From: Nanosynbacter sp900555675
Lineage (GTDB): Bacteria > Patescibacteriota > Saccharimonadia > Saccharimonadales > Saccharimonadaceae
DNA length: 64,000 bases
Reading direction: 5' to 3'
NCBI RefSeq assembly: GCF_022828245.2
Contig: NZ_CP157587.1
Span: 1 to 64,000, forward strand
The notes below the pieces were generated by a model that worked only from the letters and a program-made list of their open reading frames with translations, was not told the DNA's origin and ran no database searches. The position numbers and the translations under genes were made by a program. Below are positions 51,079 through 59,486 of the stretch, in pieces (position 1 is the stretch's first letter; the number at the start of each line of letters is the position of its first letter).

Positions 51079-51528
51079 ATGAAATCTTCAGAATCAACTA
51101 AAGGTTCAAAAGTATCAGCTAAGAAATTAGCTTCGAAGAGTGTAAAAGCTGCGGCGAAAGTTGCCGCTCTTAAAGAGAAGAAAATTGTAAGTGCAGCTAT
51201 AAAAGACACTCATATGGCTGGATTTGTTAATTTTATTCGCGAACAGGGTGTTGTCGGTATGGCGGTTGGTTTGGCAATCGGTACCGCGGCTGGTGATACT
51301 GTGAAAAAATTGGTAACAGCATTTATTGATCCGCTAGTACAGCTGGTTGTCGGTTCTCAGCAAGGGTTGCAATCAGCTTCATTCACAGTTGAAGTTGCTG
51401 GACGTAAGGGTGAGTTTTTATACGGCGCGTTCGTTAGCTCGTTAATTACGTTGATAGCCGTTGCATTTGTTGTATATGCAATCGTTCACTTCTTGAAACT
51501 CGATAAATTAGACAAGAAAAAGGACTAA
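51079..51528 (+). CDS. mscL: MscL-type large mechanosensitive channel
   Basis: MscL opens on membrane stretch to release solutes on osmotic downshock. The 149-residue protein has a basic N-terminal extension (1-50) and then the MscL core: FVNFIREQGVVGMAVGLAIG (TM1, with GVVGMAVG at the gate), FIDPLVQ, a periplasmic loop, and TM2 (about 112-135), ending with the charged helix HFLKLDKLDKKKD. The N-terminal extension is longer than usual. AAAAGGAG precedes the ATG. A broken copy of the last about 15 codons is found 0.8 kb downstream. Confidence 0.9.
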   Translation: MKSSESTKGSKVSAKKLASKSVKAAAKVAALKEKKIVSAAIKDTHMAGFVNFIREQGVVGMAVGLAIGTAAGDTVKKLVTAFIDPLVQLVVGSQQGLQSASFTVEVAGRKGEFLYGAFVSSLITLIAVAFVVYAIVHFLKLDKLDKKKD

Positions 51529-51532
51529 TCGC

Positions 51533-52237
51533 TTAACTAATAAGTGTGCCTACTGATTCTCCGCGGGTTGCGCGGAGAATATTTCCGTCTGTTAGCAAAT
51601 CACAAATTACAACTGGAATGTGTTCGTCCATGGCTAGCCCAATTGCCGCCTTATCCATAACGGCAATGTTAGGATTTGTTAGGGCTTCTTGGTAAGATAA
51701 ATGATCAATTTTTACGGCGTCAGGGAATTTCATGGGATCTTTATCATAAACTCCGTCGACTTTCGTTGTTTTAACCACGGCATCACACTGCATTTCCAGT
51801 GCTAGATTTAATGCTGCAGTATCAGTAGTCAGAAACGGTCTGCCAGTGCCGCACGCCACGATTACGGTACGGTTTTTCTTAATATGGCTAATGGCGCGTC
51901 GGAAAGTATAGTGGTCGATAAATTGATTGACTTCAACCGTAGATAATGCGCGAGTTGGCAGTCCTGCATCGTTTAATACGTCAGCCAGTGCAATAGCATT
52001 CATTAGCGTAGAAAGCATGCCGATATTATGTGCGGAAACAGGTTGAATTCCTTGACCGATGATTTGATTGCCGCGAACGTAATTGCCGCCGCCAACCATA
52101 ATTACAATCTCAGCTCCGTCGTCCAGTGCTGGTCGAATTTGTTCGGCAATCCAGCGAGCGCGTTTTGGGTCAAAGCCGCTAGCGAATTCGCCTTGAAGTT
52201 GTTCACCTGATAATTTGAGTAGAATGCGTTTTGTCAT
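51533..52237 (-). CDS. pyrH: UMP kinase
   Basis: PyrH phosphorylates UMP to UDP in pyrimidine synthesis. The 234-residue protein matches the hexameric bacterial form: RILLKLSGEQLQGE at the N-terminus, VMVGGGNYVRG near residue 48, CGTGRPFLTTDTAA near residue 135, KVDGVYDKDP near residue 163 and NIAVMDKAAIGLAM. It is convergent with mscL, four bases apart. A possible leaderless start: TATGAT/TACACT-like boxes lie within 12 bases of the ATG. Confidence 0.95.
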   Translation of the reverse strand: MTKRILLKLSGEQLQGEFASGFDPKRARWIAEQIRPALDDGAEIVIMVGGGNYVRGNQIIGQGIQPVSAHNIGMLSTLMNAIALADVLNDAGLPTRALSTVEVNQFIDHYTFRRAISHIKKNRTVIVACGTGRPFLTTDTAALNLALEMQCDAVVKTTKVDGVYDKDPMKFPDAVKIDHLSYQEALTNPNIAVMDKAAIGLAMDEHIPVVICDLLTDGNILRATRGESVGTLIS

Positions 52238-52318
52238 GACACCAGTGTATCATAGCGCGCTTGAAAAATAACATAAATGCAAAAGGGAGGCGGCAGTGTA
52301 ATACGAATTGCGATTTGC

Positions 52319-52377
52319 TATACAAATATTCGTTTTTTAAGTTAGACAAACTAGACAAGAAAAAGCTAAGACGCTTA
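52319..52377 (+). pseudogene. Relic of an mscL 3' end
   Basis: In one frame this intergenic stretch reads YSFFKLDKLDKKKLRRL (positions about 52328-52374), matching the end of MscL, HFLKLDKLDKKKD. At base level about 33 of 45 positions agree with 51490-51536, including a shared CGCTTA after the coding part. No start codon or upstream MscL sequence remains, so this is a decayed fragment. Confidence 0.6.
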
Positions 52378-52380
52378 CGT

Positions 52381-52409
52381 TTGCTATTTTACTTTCTCCT
52401 ATCTACAAT
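52381..52409 (+). promoter_or_regulatory. Promoter of the DEAH helicase gene
   Basis: TTGCTA (52381-52386), 17 bases, TACAAT (52404-52409). A short leader with AAGGAGAG precedes the GTG start. Confidence 0.65.
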
Positions 52410-52432
52410 GTGAGTATAAAGGAGAGAGTAGT

Positions 52433-54979
52433 GTGAAAGATGGAGTTCGGCGTCCGAGCTATTTACGTAGATCGCAAGAACCTAGCAGTAGTCATTTATT
52501 GAGTCGAAATATTGAAAGACCCAGTCAACCGTCGTATAGTTATGGTGAACCGCCCGAACAGAGGCGACAGCGTTTAAAAGAATTGCGGGAACGGTACAGT
52601 AAACTACCGGAAACTCCTTTTGCTGACTATGATCTTGGTGACAAAAAACTACCTGCATATAAGCACAAAGCAGAGATATTAGACACATTATCGGAAAGTA
52701 AAATATCCTGGCTGTGCGGACCGACGGGTAGTGGTAAAACGACACAAACCGCTCAGTATGCACTGGAGCGGTTTGATCGTGTCGTGGTGTTGATGCCGCG
52801 GCGGGTTATCGTCGATAATGTTACTGAATATGTCGAGAAGAGTTTGCGTGAACAGCTTGGCGAACAATATCCTAATCACTTGGTGGGTAAGATTCACGGA
52901 CGTGCCACTGAAGCGACGCCGGACACTAGGCTCTGTTTCATGACTCCAGCAACGTTTACGAAAAAGCTGGAACAATTTTCTAGCGACTGGCAGGACGAGA
53001 AGACGCTTATCCTGGTTGATGAAATACATGAAGCCAATTTGGAGATGGAATTTGCTACCGCTCTGGCGGCAAAATCGATAGAGAATACCGACAAATGGCA
53101 TATGGCTTTTTCTAGTGCCACGCCTGACACGGAAGTTTCTCAGGCGATGTACGAAGATATTAACGGATCAGAACTACCAGTCGTAACCATTAAGGGTCGG
53201 CCGCATGATATTGATATTGAAGAAGATAAGGTGAATACCGCATCCGAAGCCTACCTTGAATATGGTAAGGACTCGAAAAAATCACTAATCTTTGTTGAAG
53301 GTGTGAGGAGTATTGATGAGACCATTGCGTCAATCAAACGTCATACTCGCCATCAATCCGGGAAAATACGATTTTTCAAACTACATTCTGGCATATCAGA
53401 AGCTGCGCGCCGAGAGATTTTTACTGCCAAACCAGCAGAAGATGAGTCGTTTGTCATCGTTTCGACCTCGGCTGGACAGTCTGGAATCACTATACCTGAG
53501 GTTGATTTGGTGCTATCGAATGGACTGACGAAGAGTAAGGAGATTGGCGAAGAAGGTGCAGAAGGGCTACCGCCTCGATTGTGTACTCAAGCAGAGCTGA
53601 TGCAGCAGGCGGGGCGGGGCGGTCGTGATATTGATGGCGCTAAGTTTGTATTGGCTCGTCCGATATCTTACGATAAGATTTATTTGCCAGATGAGCTGAA
53701 AGGATTTTATGATATTGCGTCCCGTGAACAGCATATTCCACCGGAGATATATCACACGAATATTGTGCGCAACGTTTTGTCGGCTATCCATCTGAATGGT
53801 GATTTTGAGGATCTGAACCGATACCTGATGCATCCTGTTGCTAGTAAAAAAGTTATTCAAGAGTCGTACGATTTGCTGGAAACCCTGGAAGCAATTGATG
53901 GAGAGGGGCGGATCACAAAAATTGGTGAGTTTATGGATAGTTTGCCATTGTCACCAGAGTTGTCTCGGGCATTAGCAGAAATGATTAGAACTGGAGGAAG
54001 TTTGCGGGAAGTACTGGCACTATCAGCAATTGCGGCTTCCGTTTCTGGCGGTGGTTTTGCCGCGTGGCATCAACCAAAGGAATTGTTCCAGGAGTTTGTC
54101 AGCCCCGATACAACAGATGACTTTTTTGCCGAATACGATGCTTTTTTGAAAACCAGAGAGATTTATAACGGCTGTCGTACTGACAATGATGTCTACCTGA
54201 CTAATGGTATTGATCCCAATAAGGCGGATAATATTCACTATCAATTTAGTAAAATATGTCGGCGTCTGTCGGTTAATCCAAACGATATCGACATGGGTGA
54301 ACTAAACAGCGAGGAAAAACACAATATATCGGTGGCTTTGGTGCGCGGGTTTCAGGAATTATTGTATATCAAAGCTGGTAGTCGGCGCATTGGACGAACA
54401 ACGGTCAACCAATACACCAACATTCACACTGGCGAACGTGGTATTTCTGAGTATGAAATTAGTTCGCACAGCTTAGTGCGACGTATGGGCTCGGAGGCGT
54501 TGACGTTAGTGCTGGCTTTACCGTGGTGGTATGATGCGCATGATGGTCGTCGATACACACTCAACACAATTTTACCAGTAACCAAGAATCAAGTTGCTCA
54601 AGCCTTGAGTAGCAGCGCTGTGTCTGAATCCCTTGGTGATAGAGTTGCTCCTAATGGTGACTTGGTTCGTGTGACGCGGCCGAAAGTCGGCTCGCTGATA
54701 CTCGGTCCAGAGCGGCAGCAAAAAATCCCCGCCATAACAGATGAGCAAATCGCGCTGATAGTGGACGCAATGAAAAACAAGGCTAATAAACAAGTAAGAG
54801 TATTGTTTGATTTACAACATCAGCGAGTTATCACCAAGGGTCAATTGCATCAGGTCCTAGACGGGTCTGCGGTAAATAGTCACAATGTCCATGAGGCGGA
54901 GGCTAAGGTTTGGGCTGAAGTGCAGAATGTGTTAACGAGCGAGCAGCAAGAAGCTTTTTATGGTCAGATAAACAGATAA
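52433..54979 (+). CDS. DEAH-box helicase, HrpA/HrpB-like
   Basis: An ATP-dependent RNA (or DNA) helicase of 848 residues. Visible motifs: I GPTGSGKTTQ near residue 100, II VDEIHEAN near 197, III SSATPD, V STSAGQSGITIPEVDL and VI QQAGRGGRD near 395, followed by a winged-helix and ratchet-like region and a C-terminal domain of about 250 residues. HrpA/HrpB proteins act in mRNA processing and envelope-related functions, but the substrate here is unknown. GTG 52433 follows GGAGAG. It starts after a 195-base gap that holds an mscL relic. Confidence 0.87.
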   Translation: MKDGVRRPSYLRRSQEPSSSHLLSRNIERPSQPSYSYGEPPEQRRQRLKELRERYSKLPETPFADYDLGDKKLPAYKHKAEILDTLSESKISWLCGPTGSGKTTQTAQYALERFDRVVVLMPRRVIVDNVTEYVEKSLREQLGEQYPNHLVGKIHGRATEATPDTRLCFMTPATFTKKLEQFSSDWQDEKTLILVDEIHEANLEMEFATALAAKSIENTDKWHMAFSSATPDTEVSQAMYEDINGSELPVVTIKGRPHDIDIEEDKVNTASEAYLEYGKDSKKSLIFVEGVRSIDETIASIKRHTRHQSGKIRFFKLHSGISEAARREIFTAKPAEDESFVIVSTSAGQSGITIPEVDLVLSNGLTKSKEIGEEGAEGLPPRLCTQAELMQQAGRGGRDIDGAKFVLARPISYDKIYLPDELKGFYDIASREQHIPPEIYHTNIVRNVLSAIHLNGDFEDLNRYLMHPVASKKVIQESYDLLETLEAIDGEGRITKIGEFMDSLPLSPELSRALAEMIRTGGSLREVLALSAIAASVSGGGFAAWHQPKELFQEFVSPDTTDDFFAEYDAFLKTREIYNGCRTDNDVYLTNGIDPNKADNIHYQFSKICRRLSVNPNDIDMGELNSEEKHNISVALVRGFQELLYIKAGSRRIGRTTVNQYTNIHTGERGISEYEISSHSLVRRMGSEALTLVLALPWWYDAHDGRRYTLNTILPVTKNQVAQALSSSAVSESLGDRVAPNGDLVRVTRPKVGSLILGPERQQKIPAITDEQIALIVDAMKNKANKQVRVLFDLQHQRVITKGQLHQVLDGSAVNSHNVHEAEAKVWAEVQNVLTSEQQEAFYGQINR

Positions 54980-54983
54980 CGAG

Positions 54984-55068
54984 TGTATAATAGGTAGTAT
55001 GAGTAAGGCGAAAAAATATTATGGATCGACCTGGAGATGACTGGACTAGATCCAGTGCGTGATGAGAG
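54984..55068 (+). pseudogene. Relic of the 5' end of orn, including its promoter
   Basis: TATAAT (54986-54991), ATG 54999 and the following 70 bases parallel the real orn start at 56194-56277. In shifted frame it reads ILWIDLEMTGLDPVRDE against ILWVDLEMTGLNPVRDE in Orn; differences are partly synonymous. A run of six A near 55011 breaks the frame and about ten bases are missing. After DER the match ends abruptly, where the nucleotidyltransferase promoter begins. Confidence 0.85.
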
Positions 55069-55079
55069 GACTTCTTTGA

Positions 55080-55108
55080 TTGACTTTTTAAATTGTTTAT
55101 GCTATAAT
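55080..55108 (+). promoter_or_regulatory. Promoter of the nucleotidyltransferase gene
   Basis: TTGACT (55080-55085), 17 bases, TATAAT (55103-55108), near-consensus. The ATG at 55116 follows seven bases later without ribosome site: a clear leaderless arrangement. Confidence 0.8.
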
Positions 55109-55115
55109 AGTAATT

Positions 55116-55898
55116 ATGGAAAAATTAAGTCCGACTCCGAGTGATATAGAGGCGAAGATGTATCAGCCTCGCGCTTTGCAAGTTCTTGATAGCGGCGAGC
55201 GCTGCGTAGAATTTGGAGGAATTAGCTGCCAGCTGAAATATTATGATTGCGAGCAGCCTGGCAACCCGGAAGCTCGCTGCAATGAAATATATGAATATAA
55301 ATTACCTGCCGATGCTATTGAGCGGGCTAATTTGGGTTTTGATCTAGACGAACTACCGTCATTTATTGGTGTAAAGGGTGGGGCGGCTCGCCAGGTTTTG
55401 GAGTCTCTAGTTCATAGCGACCGTCAGTTAACGCCTCCTCGCGATGTCGATTTGGTAATTTTAGAAGAAGTTATTGCTAGTGGCGATTATGATCCAGATG
55501 ATATTCGGGCGGTAGCGAGCGATCTTTCAATGCGTTTTTCGCCACGTGATGCAATGAATGGCTATGGCGCGGAGTCTGTACAATCTACTGCCGAGTTTAT
55601 GAGGCAGCATGATTTTACAATCAATCAAGTGCTCATACACAAGAACAACGGTGCTTGGAGGCTATTGGCTAGCACTCAAGCAGTGTTGGATACTGCTGAG
55701 CATATTATTAGACCGACAGTTTTTGAACACGACATTGATTATGGCTATCGAATTGGCAATAAATTAGCCCTCAAGGCAGTGAGGCTTCTGTCTGATGTGC
55801 AAGTTCAGGGGATTGACTATGCAATCATCAAGAGTGTTCAATTGCCAGATGATATTTATAGTGATCCAAGGGATGATTATTTCATGCAAGCGCTATAG
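55116..55898 (+). CDS. Nucleotidyltransferase-like protein, ended early by an in-frame TAG
   Basis: The 260-residue product contains a nucleotidyltransferase-fold motif: GVKGGAARQVLESL near residue 85 followed by RDVDLVIL near 108, the G-G-x-x-R...D-x-D pattern of poly(A)-polymerase/CCA-adding-type enzymes. The frame ends at TAG 55896-55898, but the same frame continues for 98 further codons to 56192 without interruption. The gene is therefore probably truncated by a nonsense mutation, or read through. It lies between a broken and an intact orn 5' end, as if inserted there. Substrate unknown. Confidence 0.65.
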   Translation: MEKLSPTPSDIEAKMYQPRALQVLDSGERCVEFGGISCQLKYYDCEQPGNPEARCNEIYEYKLPADAIERANLGFDLDELPSFIGVKGGAARQVLESLVHSDRQLTPPRDVDLVILEEVIASGDYDPDDIRAVASDLSMRFSPRDAMNGYGAESVQSTAEFMRQHDFTINQVLIHKNNGAWRLLASTQAVLDTAEHIIRPTVFEHDIDYGYRIGNKLALKAVRLLSDVQVQGIDYAIIKSVQLPDDIYSDPRDDYFMQAL

Positions 55899-56192
55899 CT
55901 AGATAAGGCGTTAGAAGTCAGCGACGAATTGGCCGAACGCTATGTGGAAAATCTAAAGTTTTATGGAATGATACCGTATGGTTGTGAAGACATGAGTGCT
56001 ATTGAGGTGTATTATTATCTAGTGAATGAGACGGATTTTGTCCCGTCTGATGGCGTGCTTGAATCCCTTCGGATTGAAAGAGAAAATCGCCTGAAGCTTG
56101 GTGGTGCGGCAAAGTTTGATGACGTTGTTGAAAGGCTATTAAGACAGGTGTCAGAGCGGTTTTCTCGAGATTACTACGATGCCAAAAAGTAG
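55899..56192 (+). pseudogene. C-terminal part of the nucleotidyltransferase-like gene, separated by a stop codon
   Basis: The frame continues from the TAG at 55896 as LDKALEVSDELAERYVENL and on to RFSRDYYDAKK, 98 codons ended by TAG at 56190-56192. The composition is like that of the first part. A TTG at 55929 is the only plausible internal start and lacks a ribosome site. This piece is best read as the severed C-terminus of the gene at 55116. Confidence 0.65.
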
Positions 56193-56204
56193 TATAATAG
56201 AGAT

Positions 56205-56756
56205 ATGAAAGCAAGTTTTAAGCCGAAAAAGATTTTGTGGGTGGATTTGGAGATGACTGGACTAAATCCAGTGCGCGATGAGATTTTGGAAGTGGCGGCA
56301 ATTGCGACGGATTGGAATTTTAAGGAAATTGCGACGTACGAAGGAATTGTGCGCCACGATTCGGAAAAGCTGGCTAAGCTGTTGGACCGAAATGCTGGTT
56401 TTTGGAATGAGCATCCGGAAGCGCGACGCGGGCTGGAGGAGCAGAATGAATCGGGTAAACCTTTGGCAGAAATAGAACGTGAATTGTTAGCGTTTTGTGA
56501 TGAATATTTTGCGGGCGAGACGAGGATTTTGCTAGCAGGCAATTCAATTCATCAGGATCGTCGATTCATTGACCAATGGTGGCCAACGTTGTCAAAAAGA
56601 CTACATTATCGTGTGTTGGACGTGAGTGCATGGAAGGTGGTGTTTGAAGGTAAATACGGTAAGAAATTCGCCAAGCCAGAAGATCATCGAGCGCTGGAAG
56701 ACATCCGCGGCAGTATTATGGAACTTGAATATTATTTGAAAAAGGTGAAAGTATGA
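56205..56756 (+). CDS. orn: Oligoribonuclease
   Basis: Orn degrades RNA dinucleotides and short oligonucleotides. The 183-residue protein is a DEDDh exonuclease: WVDLEMTGLNP near residue 11 (DxE), AGNSIHQDRRF near residue 108, and YRVLDVSAWK and EDHRALEDI near residue 165 with the final His and Asp. Length is normal. TATAAT lies six bases before ATG 56205 (leaderless). A degraded copy of its 5' end lies 1.2 kb upstream, flanking the nucleotidyltransferase module. Confidence 0.95.
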   Translation: MKASFKPKKILWVDLEMTGLNPVRDEILEVAAIATDWNFKEIATYEGIVRHDSEKLAKLLDRNAGFWNEHPEARRGLEEQNESGKPLAEIERELLAFCDEYFAGETRILLAGNSIHQDRRFIDQWWPTLSKRLHYRVLDVSAWKVVFEGKYGKKFAKPEDHRALEDIRGSIMELEYYLKKVKV

Positions 56757-57091
56757 CACATAAACAATTTGAAGAATTTATTCTGAGTTTGCCGGGCGTA
56801 TGGCTGGATTATCCATTTGGCGAGGATATTGCGGTGTATAAATTTGGTCGAGATAATGACGGTGCAGGGAAAATGGTAGCGTTGGTGACGGAAGGCTCAA
56901 AACCGCTCAGAGTAAGCCTAAAATGCGATTCGTTGTTGGCGCAGAATTTACGAGAAAAATACGAAACGGTTTTACCAGGTTATCACTTAAATAAGAAACA
57001 TTGGAATACAATTATCTGTTCGGGTCAATTGACTGACGAAGAAGTCTTTGACTTGGCGAGGCTGAGCTATCGATTAGTCTCGGAAGCTTAA
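56753..57091 (+). CDS. MmcQ/YjbR-family protein
   Basis: The 112-residue protein matches the MmcQ/YjbR fold: FEEFILSLPGVWLDYPFGED near the start, KMVALVTEG, LRVSLKCDSLLAQNLREKY, and the C-terminal KKHWNTIICSGQLTDEEVFDLARLSYRLV split by conserved Trp. The family is DNA-binding-like with unclear role. The ATG overlaps the orn stop (ATGA), so translation is coupled. It ends by overlapping the convergent gene at 57088 by four bases. Confidence 0.88.
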   Translation: MTHKQFEEFILSLPGVWLDYPFGEDIAVYKFGRDNDGAGKMVALVTEGSKPLRVSLKCDSLLAQNLREKYETVLPGYHLNKKHWNTIICSGQLTDEEVFDLARLSYRLVSEA

Positions 57092-57699
57092 TCTGCCTTA
57101 ATGATTTGATTGATCTGCTTCTGTATATTTTCTAAATCGCCAGCAGTTTTTACTAGCCATTCGCGCATCTTTTTTGACTTGGTGGATTTATATACCTTTT
57201 TCATCATGTTGATCGTATCTGTTATTTGCACATTCATCTCATGAGCATAGGTAACATCCAATTGTGCATTCAGAAGGGCTTCGTCCAATTTTTTCTCTAA
57301 TTTTTCCGACGGATCTAAGGCGAGGATGTCCTTTTGCTTTTCCTTATAATTGACGCCGGTTGCTTGGAGCGCTTCGCCCATTGAGGCATCCGCAGTGGTT
57401 AGCACTGCAACCAGAGAACTATTGGTAGTTTGTAAGCTGGTTGAGCGGAATTTATTATTGTATTTTTTGGAAATAGTGAGCAGCTTATTAACGCGCGCTG
57501 CAACTTGTGACGGGTTGGCGTTTGGCATAGAATCTTGTGAAAAAACAAATATCGCAATTAGAGTTATCAATCCGATAAAACTCAAAATAGCGATGATGAT
57601 TTTGGTTTTTTTATCAAAACCTTCCGCTGGCGGAGGTGTGGCAATTTGATTCAGATAATCGATACCTTGAGGTTGGTTATTCAAATTGTCAGGATACAT
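57088..57699 (-). CDS. Single-pass membrane protein with helical extracellular domain
   Basis: Function unknown. The 203-residue protein has an N-terminal cytoplasmic segment (1-34), a transmembrane helix (about 35-58, IIIAILSFIGLITLIAIFVF), and a mostly alpha-helical exterior domain (65-200) with VAARVNKLLTISKKY, MGEALQATGVNYKEKQKD and DVTYAHEMNVQITDTINMM pieces, likely a coiled bundle. ATG 57699 is preceded by AGGAAT; the longer TTG start at 57717 is less likely. It is divergent from dnaG. It may be a surface or envelope-sensing protein. Confidence 0.6.
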   Translation of the reverse strand: MYPDNLNNQPQGIDYLNQIATPPPAEGFDKKTKIIIAILSFIGLITLIAIFVFSQDSMPNANPSQVAARVNKLLTISKKYNNKFRSTSLQTTNSSLVAVLTTADASMGEALQATGVNYKEKQKDILALDPSEKLEKKLDEALLNAQLDVTYAHEMNVQITDTINMMKKVYKSTKSKKMREWLVKTAGDLENIQKQINQIIKAD

Positions 57700-57752
57700 A
57701 TTCCTATTTAACCACAAACAATAACAGAGGTAAAGAGTGATATAATAAAAAT

Positions 57753-59486
57753 ATGAATGATGCCAAAGAAGAAGTGCGGGCGCGACTGAACATCGAGGAT
57801 GTGATTGGTGAGTATGTTCAGTTGAAGCGAGCGGGGCGCAATTTGAAGGGCTTAAGTCCGTTTACCGACGAGCGAACCCCAAGCTTTATGGTTAGTCCAG
57901 AAAAGCAGATTTGGCACGATTTTTCTTCTGGAAAAGGTGGCGATATTTTTACATTTGTGATGATGGTGGAAGGAATGGATTTTCGTCAATCGCTGGAGCA
58001 TTTGGCTCGGAAGGCGGGCGTTGATCTGACTTTGTTTTCTAATGGTGACGGACGAACGGCCAAGCGCCGTGCCAGAGCCAGGGAAGCGCTGAAGCTGGCT
58101 GCCAATTTTTATCAGCAGAATTTGGTAAAAAATTCGACAGCCTTAAATTATGTGGTAAAAAAACGGCGATTAAATCGTCAAACGATTGGTGATTTTCTGA
58201 TTGGCTATGCGCCGGAGAATGGCGACACGTTGACGAAAGCATTGGAAAAAAGAGGATTTTCTAGGCAGGAATTGGCGGACGCTGGCTTGTCGAATCGGTT
58301 TGGTGGTGATTTGTTTCGTGGGCGAATGATGGTGGTGTTGAGTGATGGCAATGGCGAGGTTGTGGGATTTACGGGCAGAATTATTCGTGACGATCCGCGC
58401 GCGCCAAAATACTTGAACACGCCGCAAACGCTGTTATTCGATAAATCACGACATATTTTTGGTTTGCATCAAGCCAAGGAAGCGATTCGAAAAAGCGATG
58501 TGGCGGTGATTGTTGAGGGCAATTTGGATGTGATTAGCAGTCATCAAGCGGGCGTCAAAAACGTGGTTGCGACTTCTGGTACGGCGATGACGACGCAACA
58601 TTTGAAGTCGCTTAGTCGATTGGCGGGGCGGATTCGCTTGGCGTTTGATGGCGATCGAGCGGGAGTTAACGCAACGGAGCGAGCAATCAACTTGGCGCAG
58701 GAAGTCGGCGTGGAGTTGGAAGTGGTGAGCTTGCCTGATGGCGTCAAAGATCCAGACGAATTGATCCAAAAAGATCCAGCGCTTTGGCAAGCGGCGATTG
58801 ACCAATCTCAGCCAGCGGTGGATTGGGTGATTGCTAGATATGCGGAAATGGAGAATTTGAAGTCAGCGGAAGGCAAGCGAAGATTTTCGACCATTGCGCT
58901 GAGAATTGTCCGAGGCTTGAAAGATCCGGTGGAACAAGAGCATTATTTGTCGGTGATTTCTGAAAAAACTGGCGCGTCAATTACCGCGCTGAAGGCAAAA
59001 TTGTCGAATGAAAAAGTCACTGAGCATCAATTGAAAAAGGCGAAAATTGAGAAAGAAAAACCGACTCCGGTTCAGGATGAGACTGAGGATATGCTGGCGG
59101 GGTTAGCGGCGAGTGAAAAATCTGTGCGGCGCTGGTTGGCGGCGGTTTCTGGTGAAATGTTGGATGATGACAATGCGCGGCAATTGATTGGTTATTTACG
59201 GAAGAATCCAGACGCAGATTTGGGCGAGGTTCCGCTGGACTTGCAAAAGATCGAACAGTATGTGAAAATAGTACAGTTGAAAAGTGAAAGTCGTTACGCC
59301 AATTGGGAGCAAAAAAGCTTAGACGAAGAGATGGCTCGGCTAGTCAGACAGATAACAATCAAACATCGCGAAAACAAAAAGAATCAATTATTAACGCAGC
59401 TTAGAGAGGCCGAGGCGTCGGGCGATGAGGTTTTGTCTCAGAATTTGCGCCAGAGCTTAAATAATCTGATTAAGGAGAAAATGTGA
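57753..59486 (+). CDS. dnaG: DNA primase without zinc ligands
   Basis: DnaG makes RNA primers for the replication fork. The 577-residue protein has the N-terminal fold (about 1-90) in which the usual C-x2-H and C-x2-C zinc ligands are replaced: the CPFH position reads SPFT and the YHCFGCG position reads WHDFSSG. The TOPRIM catalytic core is intact, with VIVEGNLDVI near residue 253, GTAMTTQHLKSL, FDGDRAGVNAT and GVKDPDELI. The C-terminal helicase-binding domain is present but divergent. The mRNA looks leaderless (TATAAT six bases before the ATG). Its stop overlaps the rpoD start (GTGA). Confidence 0.95.
   Translation: MNDAKEEVRARLNIEDVIGEYVQLKRAGRNLKGLSPFTDERTPSFMVSPEKQIWHDFSSGKGGDIFTFVMMVEGMDFRQSLEHLARKAGVDLTLFSNGDGRTAKRRARAREALKLAANFYQQNLVKNSTALNYVVKKRRLNRQTIGDFLIGYAPENGDTLTKALEKRGFSRQELADAGLSNRFGGDLFRGRMMVVLSDGNGEVVGFTGRIIRDDPRAPKYLNTPQTLLFDKSRHIFGLHQAKEAIRKSDVAVIVEGNLDVISSHQAGVKNVVATSGTAMTTQHLKSLSRLAGRIRLAFDGDRAGVNATERAINLAQEVGVELEVVSLPDGVKDPDELIQKDPALWQAAIDQSQPAVDWVIARYAEMENLKSAEGKRRFSTIALRIVRGLKDPVEQEHYLSVISEKTGASITALKAKLSNEKVTEHQLKKAKIEKEKPTPVQDETEDMLAGLAASEKSVRRWLAAVSGEMLDDDNARQLIGYLRKNPDADLGEVPLDLQKIEQYVKIVQLKSESRYANWEQKSLDEEMARLVRQITIKHRENKKNQLLTQLREAEASGDEVLSQNLRQSLNNLIKEKM

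Noticed and set aside
54980..55115. Short independent gene starting at ATG 54999
   Set aside because: It stops after about a dozen codons; the sequence is a degraded copy of the orn start.
55896..55898. Genome-wide reassignment of TAG or TGA
   Set aside because: Many complete genes here end in TAG and TGA at the expected family length, so the standard bacterial code applies.
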